From assembly GCF_003574475.2 (NCBI RefSeq), contig NZ_QLIS02000001.1, positions 124,001-188,000 on the forward strand: a stretch of 64,000 nt of DNA. Direction: 5' to 3'. The notes under the pieces are model-generated. The model saw nothing but the letters and a program-made list of their open reading frames with translations, was not told where the DNA came from and made no database searches. Source of the stretch: Pseudofrancisella aestuarii (GTDB taxonomy: Bacteria > Pseudomonadota > Gammaproteobacteria > Francisellales > Francisellaceae). Made by a program: the position numbers and the translations under genes. The stretch's first letter is position 1, and each line of letters starts with the position of its first letter. Below are positions 16,635 to 25,758 of this stretch, in pieces.

Positions 16635-17279
16635 TTAATATAATTTAATGTTTGTTTTTTCTTCTATACCTTTAAGGTACTTCTCTACATTAACAGGTAT
16701 TTTAACTAAGTCTTTCATTATAGTAATTAAACTTAAAAAAGGGAAAATATTAATATCATCCCAAGAAAATTTATCACCATTAATAAAAGGATAATTTATA
16801 TATGTATCTATTTTATTAAGTAAAGTTTGTGTTTTTAAAACAATTTCTTTGGGTGGATTTTTGTATAGTTCATCCATATCACCAATATAAGAGCTTTTTT
16901 TATTAATAAAATAGTCTTTAGCACTTTGAGTCGGAAAGTCTTTTTTATTATTAGGGTGGTTAGGAACTCTTGAATAAGTAATTTTTTTAGAGATATTCTG
17001 AAGTTCAGAAATTAAGTTTTTCAATTCTATATTATTTTGACTAGTGGCTATATTAAAGTTTTGTAATCTAGATATATATTCACAAATATCATTACTTTCC
17101 TTTAAAAATTCACCATCACCTTTCTCTATAAAAGGTACTTGTTTAGAGCCTATTTTATCTACATGAGCTTTTTCATCATCATTTGCTAATATTACTGTCT
17201 CATATTTTAGATTGCTTAGATCAGCAACAAGTCTAGTTTTGATACAGTAAGGGCAGTGATTATAAATATACATTTTCAT
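16635..17279 (-). CDS. grxB: Glutaredoxin 2
   Basis: GSH-dependent oxidoreductase with a GST-like fold. The redox motif CPYC is at residues 9-12, VPFIE at 48-52 supplies the cis-Pro that binds glutathione, and an alpha-helical C-terminal domain follows to 214 aa, the family's length. It lies 11 bases upstream of rnfB and likely starts the operon grxB-rnfB-nth-DUF1841-carrier, which groups thiol and Fe-S redox functions with oxidative DNA repair. Confidence 0.92.
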   Translation of the reverse strand: MKMYIYNHCPYCIKTRLVADLSNLKYETVILANDDEKAHVDKIGSKQVPFIEKGDGEFLKESNDICEYISRLQNFNIATSQNNIELKNLISELQNISKKITYSRVPNHPNNKKDFPTQSAKDYFINKKSSYIGDMDELYKNPPKEIVLKTQTLLNKIDTYINYPFINGDKFSWDDINIFPFLSLITIMKDLVKIPVNVEKYLKGIEEKTNIKLY

Positions 17280-17354
17280 GTGTTTAAAAGAAGCAGAATA
17301 TTGTTTATTAATTTGCCAATTATAGCATTCATAAGAAAGAAGTATAAAGTTAGA

Positions 17355-17858
17355 TTATAAAGGATTTTGAGGCTTGAATGTTCTCTTTGCAGCTTCTTGA
17401 TCTAATAAATACAAACCAGCATCTTTAACTAGTTTGATTTTGTTTATCATATCACAAACGTTAGCTTCTTCTTCAACTTGCTCATCTATAAACCATTGTA
17501 AGAAACTTTTTGTAGCATGCTCTTTTTCTTCTAAAGCAATATCCATTATTTCATAAAACTTTCTAGTAACATCTGCTTCATGCTTTAAAGTTTCTTCAAA
17601 AACCTCTAAAAGTGAAGAGAATTTATTTCTAGGAGCATCAAAGCCGCTAACTTCTATACGACCACCTTTATCATTTATAAATTTCATCATTTTTTTTGCA
17701 TGAAAAAGTTCTTCTTCATATTGAGCCATAAACCAATTTGTAAAACCACTTAGTCCTAAATCAGCAGTTGCACCAGCCATAGCTAAATAAATATGAGCTG
17801 ATTCAATTTCATAGTTAAACTGGGCATTTAGAGCATCTTCTAATTTTTTTGATAACAT
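17355..17858 (-). CDS. ftnA: Ferritin (non-haem)
   Basis: Four-helix-bundle iron-storage protein that forms a 24-mer cage and oxidises Fe(II). Ferroxidase ligands are visible as E17 in the first helix (NYEIESAHIYLAM), the EEELFHAKKMM block (48-58) with Glu and His, and Glu/Gln residues in helices 3-4 (EKEHATKSFLQWFIDEQVEEE). Length 167 aa is typical of FtnA. GAGGAAAT precedes the ATG at 17858. It diverges from lipA; I saw no convincing Fur box in the 164-base gap. Confidence 0.94.
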   Translation of the reverse strand: MLSKKLEDALNAQFNYEIESAHIYLAMAGATADLGLSGFTNWFMAQYEEELFHAKKMMKFINDKGGRIEVSGFDAPRNKFSSLLEVFEETLKHEADVTRKFYEIMDIALEEKEHATKSFLQWFIDEQVEEEANVCDMINKIKLVKDAGLYLLDQEAAKRTFKPQNPL

Positions 17859-17954
17859 TTTTATTTCCTCTTAATCTAAATTTTTCTATTACAACCTAAT
17901 AATTTTAAAGGTTTTTGACATATTATTCAAAAATAAAATTTTATGTATATGATG

Positions 17955-17983
17955 TTTATAAAAACATGTTTATTTCTTATAAT
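17955..17983 (+). promoter_or_regulatory. Candidate lipA promoter
   Basis: A perfect -10 TATAAT at 17978-17983 is preceded at 17-base spacing by a weak -35 TTTATA (17955-17960), 40 bases upstream of the lipA ATG. In DNA this AT-rich the -10 alone is modest evidence. Confidence 0.4.
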
Positions 17984-18022
17984 GTATTAAAAATTTATAA
18001 ATAAACGAGTTTTCTTAAATTT

Positions 18023-19012
18023 ATGAAAGAAATTTCTAATATCAAAATTAAAATTGAGAGCGGTTCTAAATATACTACAGAGCAGGGTTTTTCTGCAGTT
18101 AAAGATGGAATAAAAAATAAAAAAGAAAACTCTATACATATTAGAAAACCAGAGTGGTTAAAAGTAGAAAAGCAAAATTCTAAAGAGTATTTAAAAGTAA
18201 AATCTATAACAAAGAAACATAAACTTTCTACAGTATGTGAAGAAGCTAAGTGTCCAAATATAAATGAATGCTGGTCTCATGGTACAGCAACTATAATGCT
18301 TATGGGAAGTGTATGTACAAGAGCTTGTAAATTTTGTTCTGTAGATACTGGTAACCCAAAGGGTTGGCTTGATAAAGAAGAGCCTAAAAATGCAGCAGAA
18401 AGTGTGAAATTAATGGGTCTGGAGTATGTTGTTTTAACATCAGTTGATAGAGATGATTTAGTAGATGGTGGGGCACAACATTATGCAGATACAATTAATG
18501 AAATAAAAAAACTTGATCCAAGTATAAAAGTTGAAGCTTTGACTCCTGATTTTGCTGGAGTTGAAAAAAGTATAGATAAGATCTTAAATACTAAAGTTGA
18601 CGTAATAGCTCAGAATGTTGAAACAGTTGAAAGATTAACAAAACAAGTTAGAGATCCTAGAGCAGGTTACTGGCAAACATTTGATTTTCTAAAATATGTA
18701 AAAGAAAAAAATCCTAATGTACTTACAAAAACTAGTATTATGGTAGGGTTAGGAGAGACTGATGAAGAGATATATCAAACGATGGATGATGCTATAAAGT
18801 CTAAAGTTGATATAATAACTCTTGGTCAATATATGCAGCCAACAAAAAGTCACCTAAGTGTACAAAGATTTGTAACACCTCAACTATTTGAAGAATATAG
18901 AAGAGTAGGATTAAGTAAGGGCTTTTTAGAAGTTGCATCTGGACCTATGGTTAGGTCAAGCTATAGGGCCGATAGAGTATTCAAAAGAAATAACTTAGAT
19001 TTAACAAATTAA
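18023..19012 (+). CDS. lipA: Lipoyl synthase
   Basis: Radical-SAM enzyme that inserts two sulfurs into octanoyl groups on lipoyl domains of 2-oxoacid dehydrogenases. The auxiliary cluster ligands are Cys72, Cys77 and Cys83 ([12 protein letters not shown]), the radical-SAM cluster Cys98, Cys102 and Cys105 (CTRACKFC), and the C-terminal RSSYRAD supplies the Ser ligand of the auxiliary cluster. Length 329 aa is normal. No lipB is adjacent. It is followed 13 bases later by elbB. Confidence 0.97.
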   Translation: MKEISNIKIKIESGSKYTTEQGFSAVKDGIKNKKENSIHIRKPEWLKVEKQNSKEYLKVKSITKKHKLSTVCEEAKCPNINECWSHGTATIMLMGSVCTRACKFCSVDTGNPKGWLDKEEPKNAAESVKLMGLEYVVLTSVDRDDLVDGGAQHYADTINEIKKLDPSIKVEALTPDFAGVEKSIDKILNTKVDVIAQNVETVERLTKQVRDPRAGYWQTFDFLKYVKEKNPNVLTKTSIMVGLGETDEEIYQTMDDAIKSKVDIITLGQYMQPTKSHLSVQRFVTPQLFEEYRRVGLSKGFLEVASGPMVRSSYRADRVFKRNNLDLTN

Positions 19013-19024
19013 GGTGAGTGAAAT

Positions 19025-19684
19025 ATGGCAAAAGTAGCGGTAGTACTTTCTGGCTGTGGATATTTAGACGGGTCAGAAATTCATGAGGCTGTTTTAACAT
19101 TATTATATCTAGAAAAGCAAGGAGTGGAGTGGCAGTGTGTAGCTCTTAATGAAGAGCAAAAGCATGTGGTAAATCATATTACTCAAGCTGTAGATGCAAA
19201 AGCTTCTCCACGTAATGTTTTAGAAGAATCAGCAAGAATAGCTAGAGGTAATATAGTAGATATTGCAACAGCTGATAGTGATGATTATGATGCTGTAATA
19301 TTTCCTGGTGGATTTGGAGCTGCTAAGAATATTTTAGATTTTGCTTTTGTTGGAAATGAGACATATAAGATGAATGAAGATGTCCTTAAATTTGCAAGAT
19401 CTTTTTATTTAGCAGATAAACCAGCTGGTTACATATGTATAGCTCCTATGATGATTCCTTTAATATATCCAGAAGGAACTAAGGCAACAATAGGTACTGA
19501 TGAAAGCACAGCAGAGATATTAGAAAAGAAAGGGGCAAAGCATATACCTACCCTAGCAACTGATATTTGTGTTGATGAAACTGTTAAATTAGTTTCTACT
19601 CCGGCTTATATGTGTGCAAAAAATATTTTAGAGGCTTCTCAAGGAATAGAGAAGTTAGTTCAAAAAGTTGTTAGTTTTATATAA
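19025..19684 (+). CDS. elbB: Isoprenoid biosynthesis glyoxalase ElbB
   Basis: DJ-1/PfpI-like class I glutamine amidotransferase-fold protein; E. coli ElbB has glyoxalase activity on glyoxal-type substrates. The nucleophile elbow with Cys is in AGYICIAPMM (about 138-147), Glu is in the DGSEIHEA segment (15-22), and FPGGFGAAKN (96-105) matches the family. Length 219 aa is usual. GGTGAG precedes the ATG. It sits between lipA and yebC in a same-strand run from 18023 to 21940. Confidence 0.9.
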   Translation: MAKVAVVLSGCGYLDGSEIHEAVLTLLYLEKQGVEWQCVALNEEQKHVVNHITQAVDAKASPRNVLEESARIARGNIVDIATADSDDYDAVIFPGGFGAAKNILDFAFVGNETYKMNEDVLKFARSFYLADKPAGYICIAPMMIPLIYPEGTKATIGTDESTAEILEKKGAKHIPTLATDICVDETVKLVSTPAYMCAKNILEASQGIEKLVQKVVSFI

Positions 19685-19699
19685 TTTTTAGGTGAGAAT

Positions 19700-20446
19700 A
19701 TGGCTGGTCATAGTAAATGGGCAAACATTAAACATAAAAAAGCAAAAGAAGATGCAAAAAGAGGTAAGGTTTTCACTAAGCTTATTAGAGAGATCACTGT
19801 AGCATCTAGACTTGGTGGCGATGATAAAGACTCTAACCCTAGATTAAGAGCCGCAGTAGCAACAGCATTATCAAATAATATGAGTAAAGATACTATTGAG
19901 CGAGCTATTAAAAAAGGTGCTGGTGGTGAAGAGGGTGGAAATTTAGAAGAGGTAAGATATGAAGGTTATGGTCCAGGTGGTGTAGCTATCTTAGTTGACT
20001 GTATGACTGATAACCGTAATCGTACTGTCGGTGAAGTTCGTCATGCCTTTACAAAACATAGTGGTAACTTAGGAACTGATGGTTCAGTATCATATATGTT
20101 TAATAAAAAAGGCATTATCTCTTTTATCGAAGGTGTTGATGAAGATACTTTAATGGAAGTAGCATTAGAGGTTGGAGCTGAAGATGTGATAGCACATGAT
20201 GATAGCTCTATAGATGTGATCACAACTCCTCAAGATTTCTCTGATGTACAAGAAGCTTTAGTTGAAAAAGGCTTTAATGCTGGATCAGCAGAAATAACTT
20301 TTGATGCTGATATTAAAGCTGATCTTGATTTAGAAACAGCAGAAAAAATCATTGCCCTTATTGATAGGCTGGAAGATCTTGATGATGTACAAAACGTTTA
20401 TTCTAATGCTAATTTTTCTCAAGAAGTATTAGAGCAGCTCTCTTAG
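19700..20446 (+). CDS. yebC: YebC/PmpR family regulatory protein
   Basis: 248 aa member of the TACO1/YebC family. The start [22 protein letters not shown] is diagnostic, followed by the KLIREITVA helix and the central [18 protein letters not shown] block. YebC proteins were described as DNA-binding regulators and more recently as ribosome-associated factors that help translation of proline-rich stretches; both views come from family knowledge. It lies 14 bases upstream of ruvC, the standard yebC-ruvC order. The second role is notable in a genome encoding a polyproline-type chitinase linker. Confidence 0.96.
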   Translation: MAGHSKWANIKHKKAKEDAKRGKVFTKLIREITVASRLGGDDKDSNPRLRAAVATALSNNMSKDTIERAIKKGAGGEEGGNLEEVRYEGYGPGGVAILVDCMTDNRNRTVGEVRHAFTKHSGNLGTDGSVSYMFNKKGIISFIEGVDEDTLMEVALEVGAEDVIAHDDSSIDVITTPQDFSDVQEALVEKGFNAGSAEITFDADIKADLDLETAEKIIALIDRLEDLDDVQNVYSNANFSQEVLEQLS

Positions 20447-20460
20447 GATGTTCTAATAAT

Positions 20461-20976
20461 ATGATTATATTGGGTATAGACCCAGGTTCTCGAATCACTG
20501 GTTTTGGAGTAATAAAAGCTTTTGAAAATAAGCTTTACTATGTTGCTAGTGGTTGTATTCGTGTTACAGAAAAAGAAACTGCTAACAGACTAAAACAAGT
20601 AGCTGATGGTATAAATGAAGTTATAAAAATATACTCACCGACAGAGGCAGCTATAGAACAAATATTTATGTTTCAGAATCCTATGGGGGCTCTAAAGCTT
20701 GGTCAAGCTAGAGGAGTTGCTATGTGCACTTTGGCTAATAATTTTTTATCTGTTAGTGAGTACTCAGCAAAACAGGTTAAACAAGCAGTAGTTGGTACTG
20801 GTGGAGCAGCTAAGTCACAGGTTCAGCATATGGTTCAATCATTATTAGGTTTAAGCAAAAAGCCACAAGAGGACGCAGCAGATGCTTTAGCAGTTGCAAT
20901 ATGTCATTATCATAGTAGTAAAAGTTTAGCTAGATTAACAGGTGCTAGCAAAGTTACTAATAAACGAATAAAGTAG
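20461..20976 (+). CDS. ruvC: Holliday junction resolvase RuvC
   Basis: RNase H-fold endonuclease that cuts Holliday junctions in recombination repair. The first catalytic Asp is in [13 protein letters not shown] (D7), the Glu in AIEQIF (near 66), and the C-terminal acidic pair in [15 protein letters not shown] (near 139-142). Length 171 aa is standard. It is separated from ruvA by a small ABM-domain gene; ruvB is not adjacent. Confidence 0.97.
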   Translation: MIILGIDPGSRITGFGVIKAFENKLYYVASGCIRVTEKETANRLKQVADGINEVIKIYSPTEAAIEQIFMFQNPMGALKLGQARGVAMCTLANNFLSVSEYSAKQVKQAVVGTGGAAKSQVQHMVQSLLGLSKKPQEDAADALAVAICHYHSSKSLARLTGASKVTNKRIK

Positions 20977-20984
20977 GATTGAAC

Positions 20985-21272
20985 ATGTCGATAATAATCA
21001 TAGCTAATATTAAAGCTAAGAGTGATAAAATTAATTTTATAAAAGCAGAGCTTACTAAACTTATTGAACCCACGAGAAGTGAGCCTGGTTGTTTGCAATA
21101 TAAGCTTCATCAAGATAATGATAATATTACACATTTTCTTTTTTATGAGGAATGGGAAACTAGAGAGTTTTGGGTAGAGCATTTAGAGAGTGAGCATATA
21201 GAAAAATTTAGATCAGCAACAGAAGGCTGTATTAGCGAATTTATTATAAATGAAATGACATTAAAGTCATAA
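20985..21272 (+). CDS. ABM-domain quinol monooxygenase-like protein
   Basis: 95 aa dimeric alpha-beta-barrel protein of the antibiotic biosynthesis monooxygenase (YgiN-like) group. It has [13 protein letters not shown] (about 36-48) and [22 protein letters not shown], the typical strand and helix signature with the conserved Glu-Trp and His. ATG 20985 is favoured over TTG 20979, because AGGA at 20975-20978 is correctly spaced from the ATG. It is inserted between ruvC and ruvA on the same strand. Activity cannot be assigned beyond a probable quinol or aromatic oxidation role. Confidence 0.8.
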   Translation: MSIIIIANIKAKSDKINFIKAELTKLIEPTRSEPGCLQYKLHQDNDNITHFLFYEEWETREFWVEHLESEHIEKFRSATEGCISEFIINEMTLKS

Positions 21273-21289
21273 TCTTAAGGCGTAATCAC

Positions 21290-21940
21290 ATGATAGGTTT
21301 AATTAGAGGAAAACTTTTAGATAAAGATCCTACAATGTTATTAATAGATGTGAATGGTGTGGGTTATGAAGTTGCAGTACCTATGACAACTTTATATAGA
21401 CTTGGTAATGTAGGTGAAGAAGTTACTCTTTATACACATTTTGTTGTTAGAGAAGACGTTCAGCAGCTATATGGCTTTAAGTCAAAGATTGATAAAAAAG
21501 TTTTTCAAGAGCTTATAAAAGTAAGTGGAGTAGGTGCTAGAACAGCAATAGCTATACTTTCAGGCATGGAGTGTAATACTTTACTTCATTGTATAGAAAA
21601 TAAAGATTATGGACTTTTAGCTACTATCCCAGGTATTGGTAAAAAGACAGCAGAAAGACTAGTTATTGAGATATATGATAAGATGATAAAACTCTCTGGT
21701 GAAATATATGGCTCTTCACCAACAGCAGAGGGGCTAACTGTGGCAACTACTTCTATAAGTGTTACAGAAATTCATATGCAAGGAAATAGTATTTTCTCAG
21801 AAGCAGTTGATGCACTATTAGTATTAGGTTATAAACAAAAAGAAGCTGAAAAAATGATTCGCTCTTCAATAAATGAATCAAAAAGTGTTGAGGAGGCTAT
21901 ACGTAAAGCTCTTCAAGGTTCAATAAAGTCTAGGAAATAA
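21290..21940 (+). CDS. ruvA: Holliday junction branch-migration protein RuvA
   Basis: Tetrameric junction-binding subunit of the RuvAB motor. N-terminal OB domain MIGLIRGKL... (1-63), two helix-hairpin-helix motifs ([16 protein letters not shown] at ~76-91 and [16 protein letters not shown] at ~111-126), a linker near 145-165, and the C-terminal RuvB-binding domain with [14 protein letters not shown]. Length 216 aa is slightly above the usual ~203. Its end overlaps the convergent glycosylase gene by 11 bases. ruvB must be elsewhere. Confidence 0.97.
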   Translation: MIGLIRGKLLDKDPTMLLIDVNGVGYEVAVPMTTLYRLGNVGEEVTLYTHFVVREDVQQLYGFKSKIDKKVFQELIKVSGVGARTAIAILSGMECNTLLHCIENKDYGLLATIPGIGKKTAERLVIEIYDKMIKLSGEIYGSSPTAEGLTVATTSISVTEIHMQGNSIFSEAVDALLVLGYKQKEAEKMIRSSINESKSVEEAIRKALQGSIKSRK

Positions 21941-22577
21941 TCTCATAATTTTTAGCTCGACTTGTTAAAGGGTTTTTTGTTGCTCTATCTGCATACTTGT
22001 AATCAACAAATCTATTTAACAAATGAGGATCTCTATGCTCTGGAATACCGAGTCTAGTAGTTGAAATAATTTTATTTGGTTTATATCCGTAGTCAGCAAT
22101 AAATAGATCACTATTAAAAGTCTTTTGATCCCAATCTTTTACTTTAATATTCAATGCTTTGCAAAGTAGAGTTTGTCCGGAGAGGAGTTTTTCTATATCT
22201 CTTACTTTATTATTTACACGAGGATTTAGCTCTAACATTATATTAACCATTTCTTTATTATTTATAGCTTCTGGAAAAATAATTGCTGATTTTATAAGAA
22301 CAGCCGCACCATCGCCTTTTGCAGAAATGTTAAGAGAGTCATGACCTCTAGAGTAGTACATATAAATTGTGCCAGCAGGCATAAACATAGCTTTACGCTT
22401 TTCTGTATATCCTAAGGAACTATGGCTTGCTTTATCATCGATATCATAAGCTTCGGTCTCAATAATTTGAGCTTGTAAAAGCAAGTTATTGTATTTTCTA
22501 CAGATTACTTTACCTATTAAGTCTATAGACAGTGACTTAGCATCTGTATTAAAAAAATCTGTATCTAATTTTAGCAT
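21930..22577 (-). CDS. 3-methyladenine DNA glycosylase (AAG/MPG family)
   Basis: Base-excision repair enzyme for alkylated purines. The family's catalytic segment QIIETEAYD (37-45) supplies the Glu that activates water, [10 protein letters not shown] follows, and [21 protein letters not shown] (64-84) is the MPG signature that includes the intercalating tyrosine region. Length 215 aa fits. It overlaps the ruvA end by 11 bases in convergent orientation, so the two mRNAs are antisense at their 3' ends. Confidence 0.93.
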   Translation of the reverse strand: MLKLDTDFFNTDAKSLSIDLIGKVICRKYNNLLLQAQIIETEAYDIDDKASHSSLGYTEKRKAMFMPAGTIYMYYSRGHDSLNISAKGDGAAVLIKSAIIFPEAINNKEMVNIMLELNPRVNNKVRDIEKLLSGQTLLCKALNIKVKDWDQKTFNSDLFIADYGYKPNKIISTTRLGIPEHRDPHLLNRFVDYKYADRATKNPLTSRAKNYEIIS

Positions 22578-22737
22578 CTATGATTTTATAAAATATCTAT
22601 TGCTTTCGAATACTACAATTATGGTAATAAACAATCAAGAAATTAACCTTTATATGGCGTTGGCTAAGTATATAAATCCATAAGTATGTTAATATTGAGC
22701 ATAGATGATTTTCTATTAAATTTTAGAGGCTACTATT

Positions 22738-23568
22738 TTGATTTCGATAGGTAAATACCATAATTTAAAAGTTTTAGATAAAAAAGCTAACTATATAATT
22801 CTTGATGCTTTAGAGCTGGGTGAAGCAATATTACCAGTGTCTGAAGGACAAAACTTAGAAACAGGGGATAATGTACAAGTTTTTTTATATCATAATTCTA
22901 ATTCTGGGCTTGTAGCTACTATGAAAAGTGGTATACCAGCAGTCGGAGAAGTTGCTTACTTAAAAGTTAAAAGTATTGGGAAAATAGGTGCATTTTTAGA
23001 TTGGGGATTAGATAAAGATCTTTTTGTGCCATTAGCTGAACAGCATAGACCATTTGAGGAAGAAAAATCCTATTTAGTATATTTGTATTTAGATAAGATT
23101 AGTGGACGAATCACAGCATCATCTAAGATAAATAAATTTATAAAGGATTACGCAGAGGGTGATCTAGAAGCTAATCAAGAGGTAGATCTTATCATTGCTA
23201 ACTCAACAACTATTGGTCATAAAGCAATTATAAATAATACTTATTGGGGAGTGCTTTACAGCTCTGAAGTTTTTACAAGATTAAGCTTTGGGCAATCTAT
23301 AAAGGGTTATATCAAAAACGTTCGTGATGATGGTCGTATAGATTTATCTTTGCAATTAGTTCATAAAGACTTAGATAAAAATGCTAGCTTGATTGAAGAT
23401 TATCTAGTAACACACAGAGGATTTGCACCATTTAATGATAAATCTGATCCAGAAGCAATAAAAAGACAGTTTGGTATAAGTAAACTAGCTTTTAAAAGGG
23501 CTATAGGAACACTTTTGAAACAACAGAAAATTTCAATAAAAGAAGATGGTATTTATTTGAATAATTGA
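22738..23568 (+). CDS. S1-like RNA-binding protein, CvfB/YitL type
   Basis: 276 aa with tandem S1-like domains and a C-terminal winged helix, the CvfB arrangement. VGEVAYLKVKSIGKIGAFLDWGLDKDLFVP (about 70-98) is the second S1 domain, SFGQSIKGYIKNVRDDGRIDLSLQ (about 176-199) the third, and AIKRQFGISKLAFKRAIGTLLKQQKI the winged helix. I use the TTG at 22738: AGAGG at 22725-22729 is well spaced and no in-frame ATG exists upstream or soon after. In Staphylococcus CvfB affects virulence gene expression; the role here is unknown. Confidence 0.85.
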   Translation: MISIGKYHNLKVLDKKANYIILDALELGEAILPVSEGQNLETGDNVQVFLYHNSNSGLVATMKSGIPAVGEVAYLKVKSIGKIGAFLDWGLDKDLFVPLAEQHRPFEEEKSYLVYLYLDKISGRITASSKINKFIKDYAEGDLEANQEVDLIIANSTTIGHKAIINNTYWGVLYSSEVFTRLSFGQSIKGYIKNVRDDGRIDLSLQLVHKDLDKNASLIEDYLVTHRGFAPFNDKSDPEAIKRQFGISKLAFKRAIGTLLKQQKISIKEDGIYLNN

Positions 23569-23577
23569 TTAATGATT

Positions 23578-24564
23578 TTATTTCTTATTTTTCTCACGAG
23601 CAGCTTCTCTAGCTTGCTGCTTTTTAATTTTGTTTAATTTTGCTAACTCTTTGGCTTCATCACCAACGTGTAAAAAACCTTTTTCTGCTGCTAGTTGAGA
23701 TTGCTTTTCACGTTCAGCAAAACGAGCTTTTTGCTTTTCACTAGCTTTATCATAACAATGATGGCAGCTTATACCTTTAACATATTCAGGACGCTTTTTA
23801 TCCTCTTCTGTAATTGGCATACGGCAAGCAAAACATTGATCATAGTTACCTTTTTCAAGATCGTGGTTAACTGCAACTCTTGAATCGAATACAAAGCATT
23901 CACCTTCCCACATAGTTTCTTCTTTTGGCACTTCTTCTAAATATTTTAGGATTCCACCCTGTAGATGATAAACTTCATCAAAGCCTTTAGCTTTTAGTAG
24001 AGCGGTAGACTTTTCACATCTAATACCACCTGTACAAAACATAGCCACTTTTTTATGTTTTTTAGGGTCTAAATTCTCGTCGACATACTCAGGAAAATCA
24101 CGGAAGTTTTCTGTGTGAGGATTTACAGCATTTTTAAATGTACCAATCTCTATCTCATATTCATTACGAGTATCTATAAGTAGAGTTTCAGGGTCGGAGA
24201 TTAAAGCATTCCAGTCTTTTGGTTTTACATATTTGCCACAAACTTTATTTGGATCAATCTCATTAACACCTAAAGTTACGATCTCTTTTTTTAGTTTAAC
24301 TTTTGAGCGATAAAAAGGCATCTGCTCATGGAATGATTCTTTGTGATCAATATCAGCTAAACGAGAGTCTGACTTTAAATACTCTAATAAACTATTTATA
24401 CCATCACGAGTTCCTGCAACAGTACCATTGATTCCTTCATTTGCTAAAAGTAGAGTACCTTTAACATTATTCTTTATCATCACATCTAAAAGAGGCTGAC
24501 GCATTGCCTCAAAGTCTTCTAATGTAACAAACTTATACATCGCACATACAACTATTTGTGACAT
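23578..24564 (-). CDS. trhO: tRNA uridine-34 hydroxylase TrhO (YceA, rhodanese-like)
   Basis: Oxygen-dependent enzyme that makes 5-hydroxyuridine at tRNA wobble position 34, the first step toward cmo5U/mo5U. It has the N-terminal YceA domain ([12 protein letters not shown]), a rhodanese domain with active Cys in [12 protein letters not shown] (about 174-185), and a cysteine-rich stretch near the end (CFACRMPI and CHHCYD). I chose ATG 24564 (328 aa); a TTG 12 bases upstream is possible. The lysine-rich tail is common in this family. Convergent with the cvfB-like gene, 9 bases apart. Confidence 0.92.
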   Translation of the reverse strand: MSQIVVCAMYKFVTLEDFEAMRQPLLDVMIKNNVKGTLLLANEGINGTVAGTRDGINSLLEYLKSDSRLADIDHKESFHEQMPFYRSKVKLKKEIVTLGVNEIDPNKVCGKYVKPKDWNALISDPETLLIDTRNEYEIEIGTFKNAVNPHTENFRDFPEYVDENLDPKKHKKVAMFCTGGIRCEKSTALLKAKGFDEVYHLQGGILKYLEEVPKEETMWEGECFVFDSRVAVNHDLEKGNYDQCFACRMPITEEDKKRPEYVKGISCHHCYDKASEKQKARFAEREKQSQLAAEKGFLHVGDEAKELAKLNKIKKQQAREAAREKNKK

Positions 24565-24758
24565 ATGTTTATCCAAGAAAATTATTTAATATTTTGAAAG
24601 TTGATATTATACATCATGTTAAAAATATTAAAATGCTTTTGAGTAATCTCTAAATTACAGAAGTTTTAATTTTCTATAGCTTTTTGAGAGTTACTGTTCT
24701 ACTTTAAAGCCAGATGTTTTATCATTGTCAGATACTTTATCTTATATGAGTAAAACTA

Positions 24759-25619
24759 ATGTTTTTTAAAAATCTTACAGCTTTTAAAATCACAGATGTA
24801 AATATTGACTATCTTGAAGAGTCATTAAATAAATTAGCATTTAAACCGTGTAGTAATTTGCAGAAATCTTCTAGAGGTTTCATAAATCCTTTTGTTAAAG
24901 ATGATGAGAAGTGCTTATTTAGGTTTAATCACCTAGCAGCTTTTTGTTTACTAAATGAAGATAAGCTACTACCTGCTCAAGTGATAAATGAGCAAGCACA
25001 GGAACATATCGAAGAGCTTGAATTAACTAGATACGTTAGTAAAAAGGAAAAAACTCAAATCAAAGAAGACGTTGAGCAAAGACTTTTGCCACAAGCATTT
25101 AGTAAGTTTAAAAAGACCTTTGGCTATTTGGATTTGACTAATAATTATCTAGTAATAAATAGTGTATCTGATAAACAGGTTACAGAAGTTTTAGAGCTGT
25201 TACAAAGATGTGAACTTAAGTTTGAACCAGTTATAAAAGAAGAAACAGATATATTAACAACATGGCTTGTAGATAATGCCTATCCAGTAGATGTTGAGCT
25301 GGCAGATAAATGTAAGCTAACTAGTGCAGTAGGTGATAGTATCGCAAATATATCATGTCAGGGTAGCGGTATGCTGAATGATAATATTAAAGCTTTTATT
25401 GATAATGGTGGTTATATTACAGAGCTTGCTATAGTTTGGCGTGAGCAATTAGCAATGGTTACAAATACAAAATTTCAGTTTAAATCTATTAAATTCTTAG
25501 ATGGAATCAAAGATTTAAATAAAGAAGATAACCATAGTCATGAAGCTGATCTACTTTTAATGGCTGATGTTTTTACAGACCTAATAAATACTATGCAGAG
25601 TTGGATGGAGACAGATTAA
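24759..25619 (+). CDS. rdgC: Recombination-associated protein RdgC
   Basis: Ring-shaped dimeric DNA-binding protein that limits RecA filament activity. The start MFFKNLTAFKI and the block FINPF... LAAFCLLNEDKLLPAQVIN (about 42-78) are typical, as are TWLVDNAYP (165-173) and CQGSGM (about 199-204). At 286 aa it is near the usual ~300. It is the last clearly core gene before the mobile-looking stretch that starts at about 25620. Confidence 0.93.
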   Translation: MFFKNLTAFKITDVNIDYLEESLNKLAFKPCSNLQKSSRGFINPFVKDDEKCLFRFNHLAAFCLLNEDKLLPAQVINEQAQEHIEELELTRYVSKKEKTQIKEDVEQRLLPQAFSKFKKTFGYLDLTNNYLVINSVSDKQVTEVLELLQRCELKFEPVIKEETDILTTWLVDNAYPVDVELADKCKLTSAVGDSIANISCQGSGMLNDNIKAFIDNGGYITELAIVWREQLAMVTNTKFQFKSIKFLDGIKDLNKEDNHSHEADLLLMADVFTDLINTMQSWMETD

Positions 25620-25758
25620 TAAATAAATCATATATATATAAAATAAATTTCTTTCTTTAAAAGATTGTTTTCTAAATATTTTCTCTAGATGGTAATAATA
25701 AGTCCATTAAAATATAATTATTTTTTAATATCTAAATTGATAAATTTAAGGTGTGGAT

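Noticed and set aside
17859-18022. Fur box between ferritin and lipA
   Set aside because: The gap is AT-rich with several weak partial matches and an AAACATGTTT palindrome, but nothing close enough to the 19-base Fur consensus to call.
20910-21182. Minus-strand 90-codon frame opposite ruvC and the ABM gene
   Set aside because: Antisense to two well-supported genes; composition is Leu/Ile/Lys-rich noise typical of AT-rich antisense DNA.
22489-22683. Plus-strand 64-codon open frame upstream of the cvfB-like gene
   Set aside because: Mostly antisense to the start of the 3-methyladenine glycosylase gene, low complexity, no ribosome-binding site.
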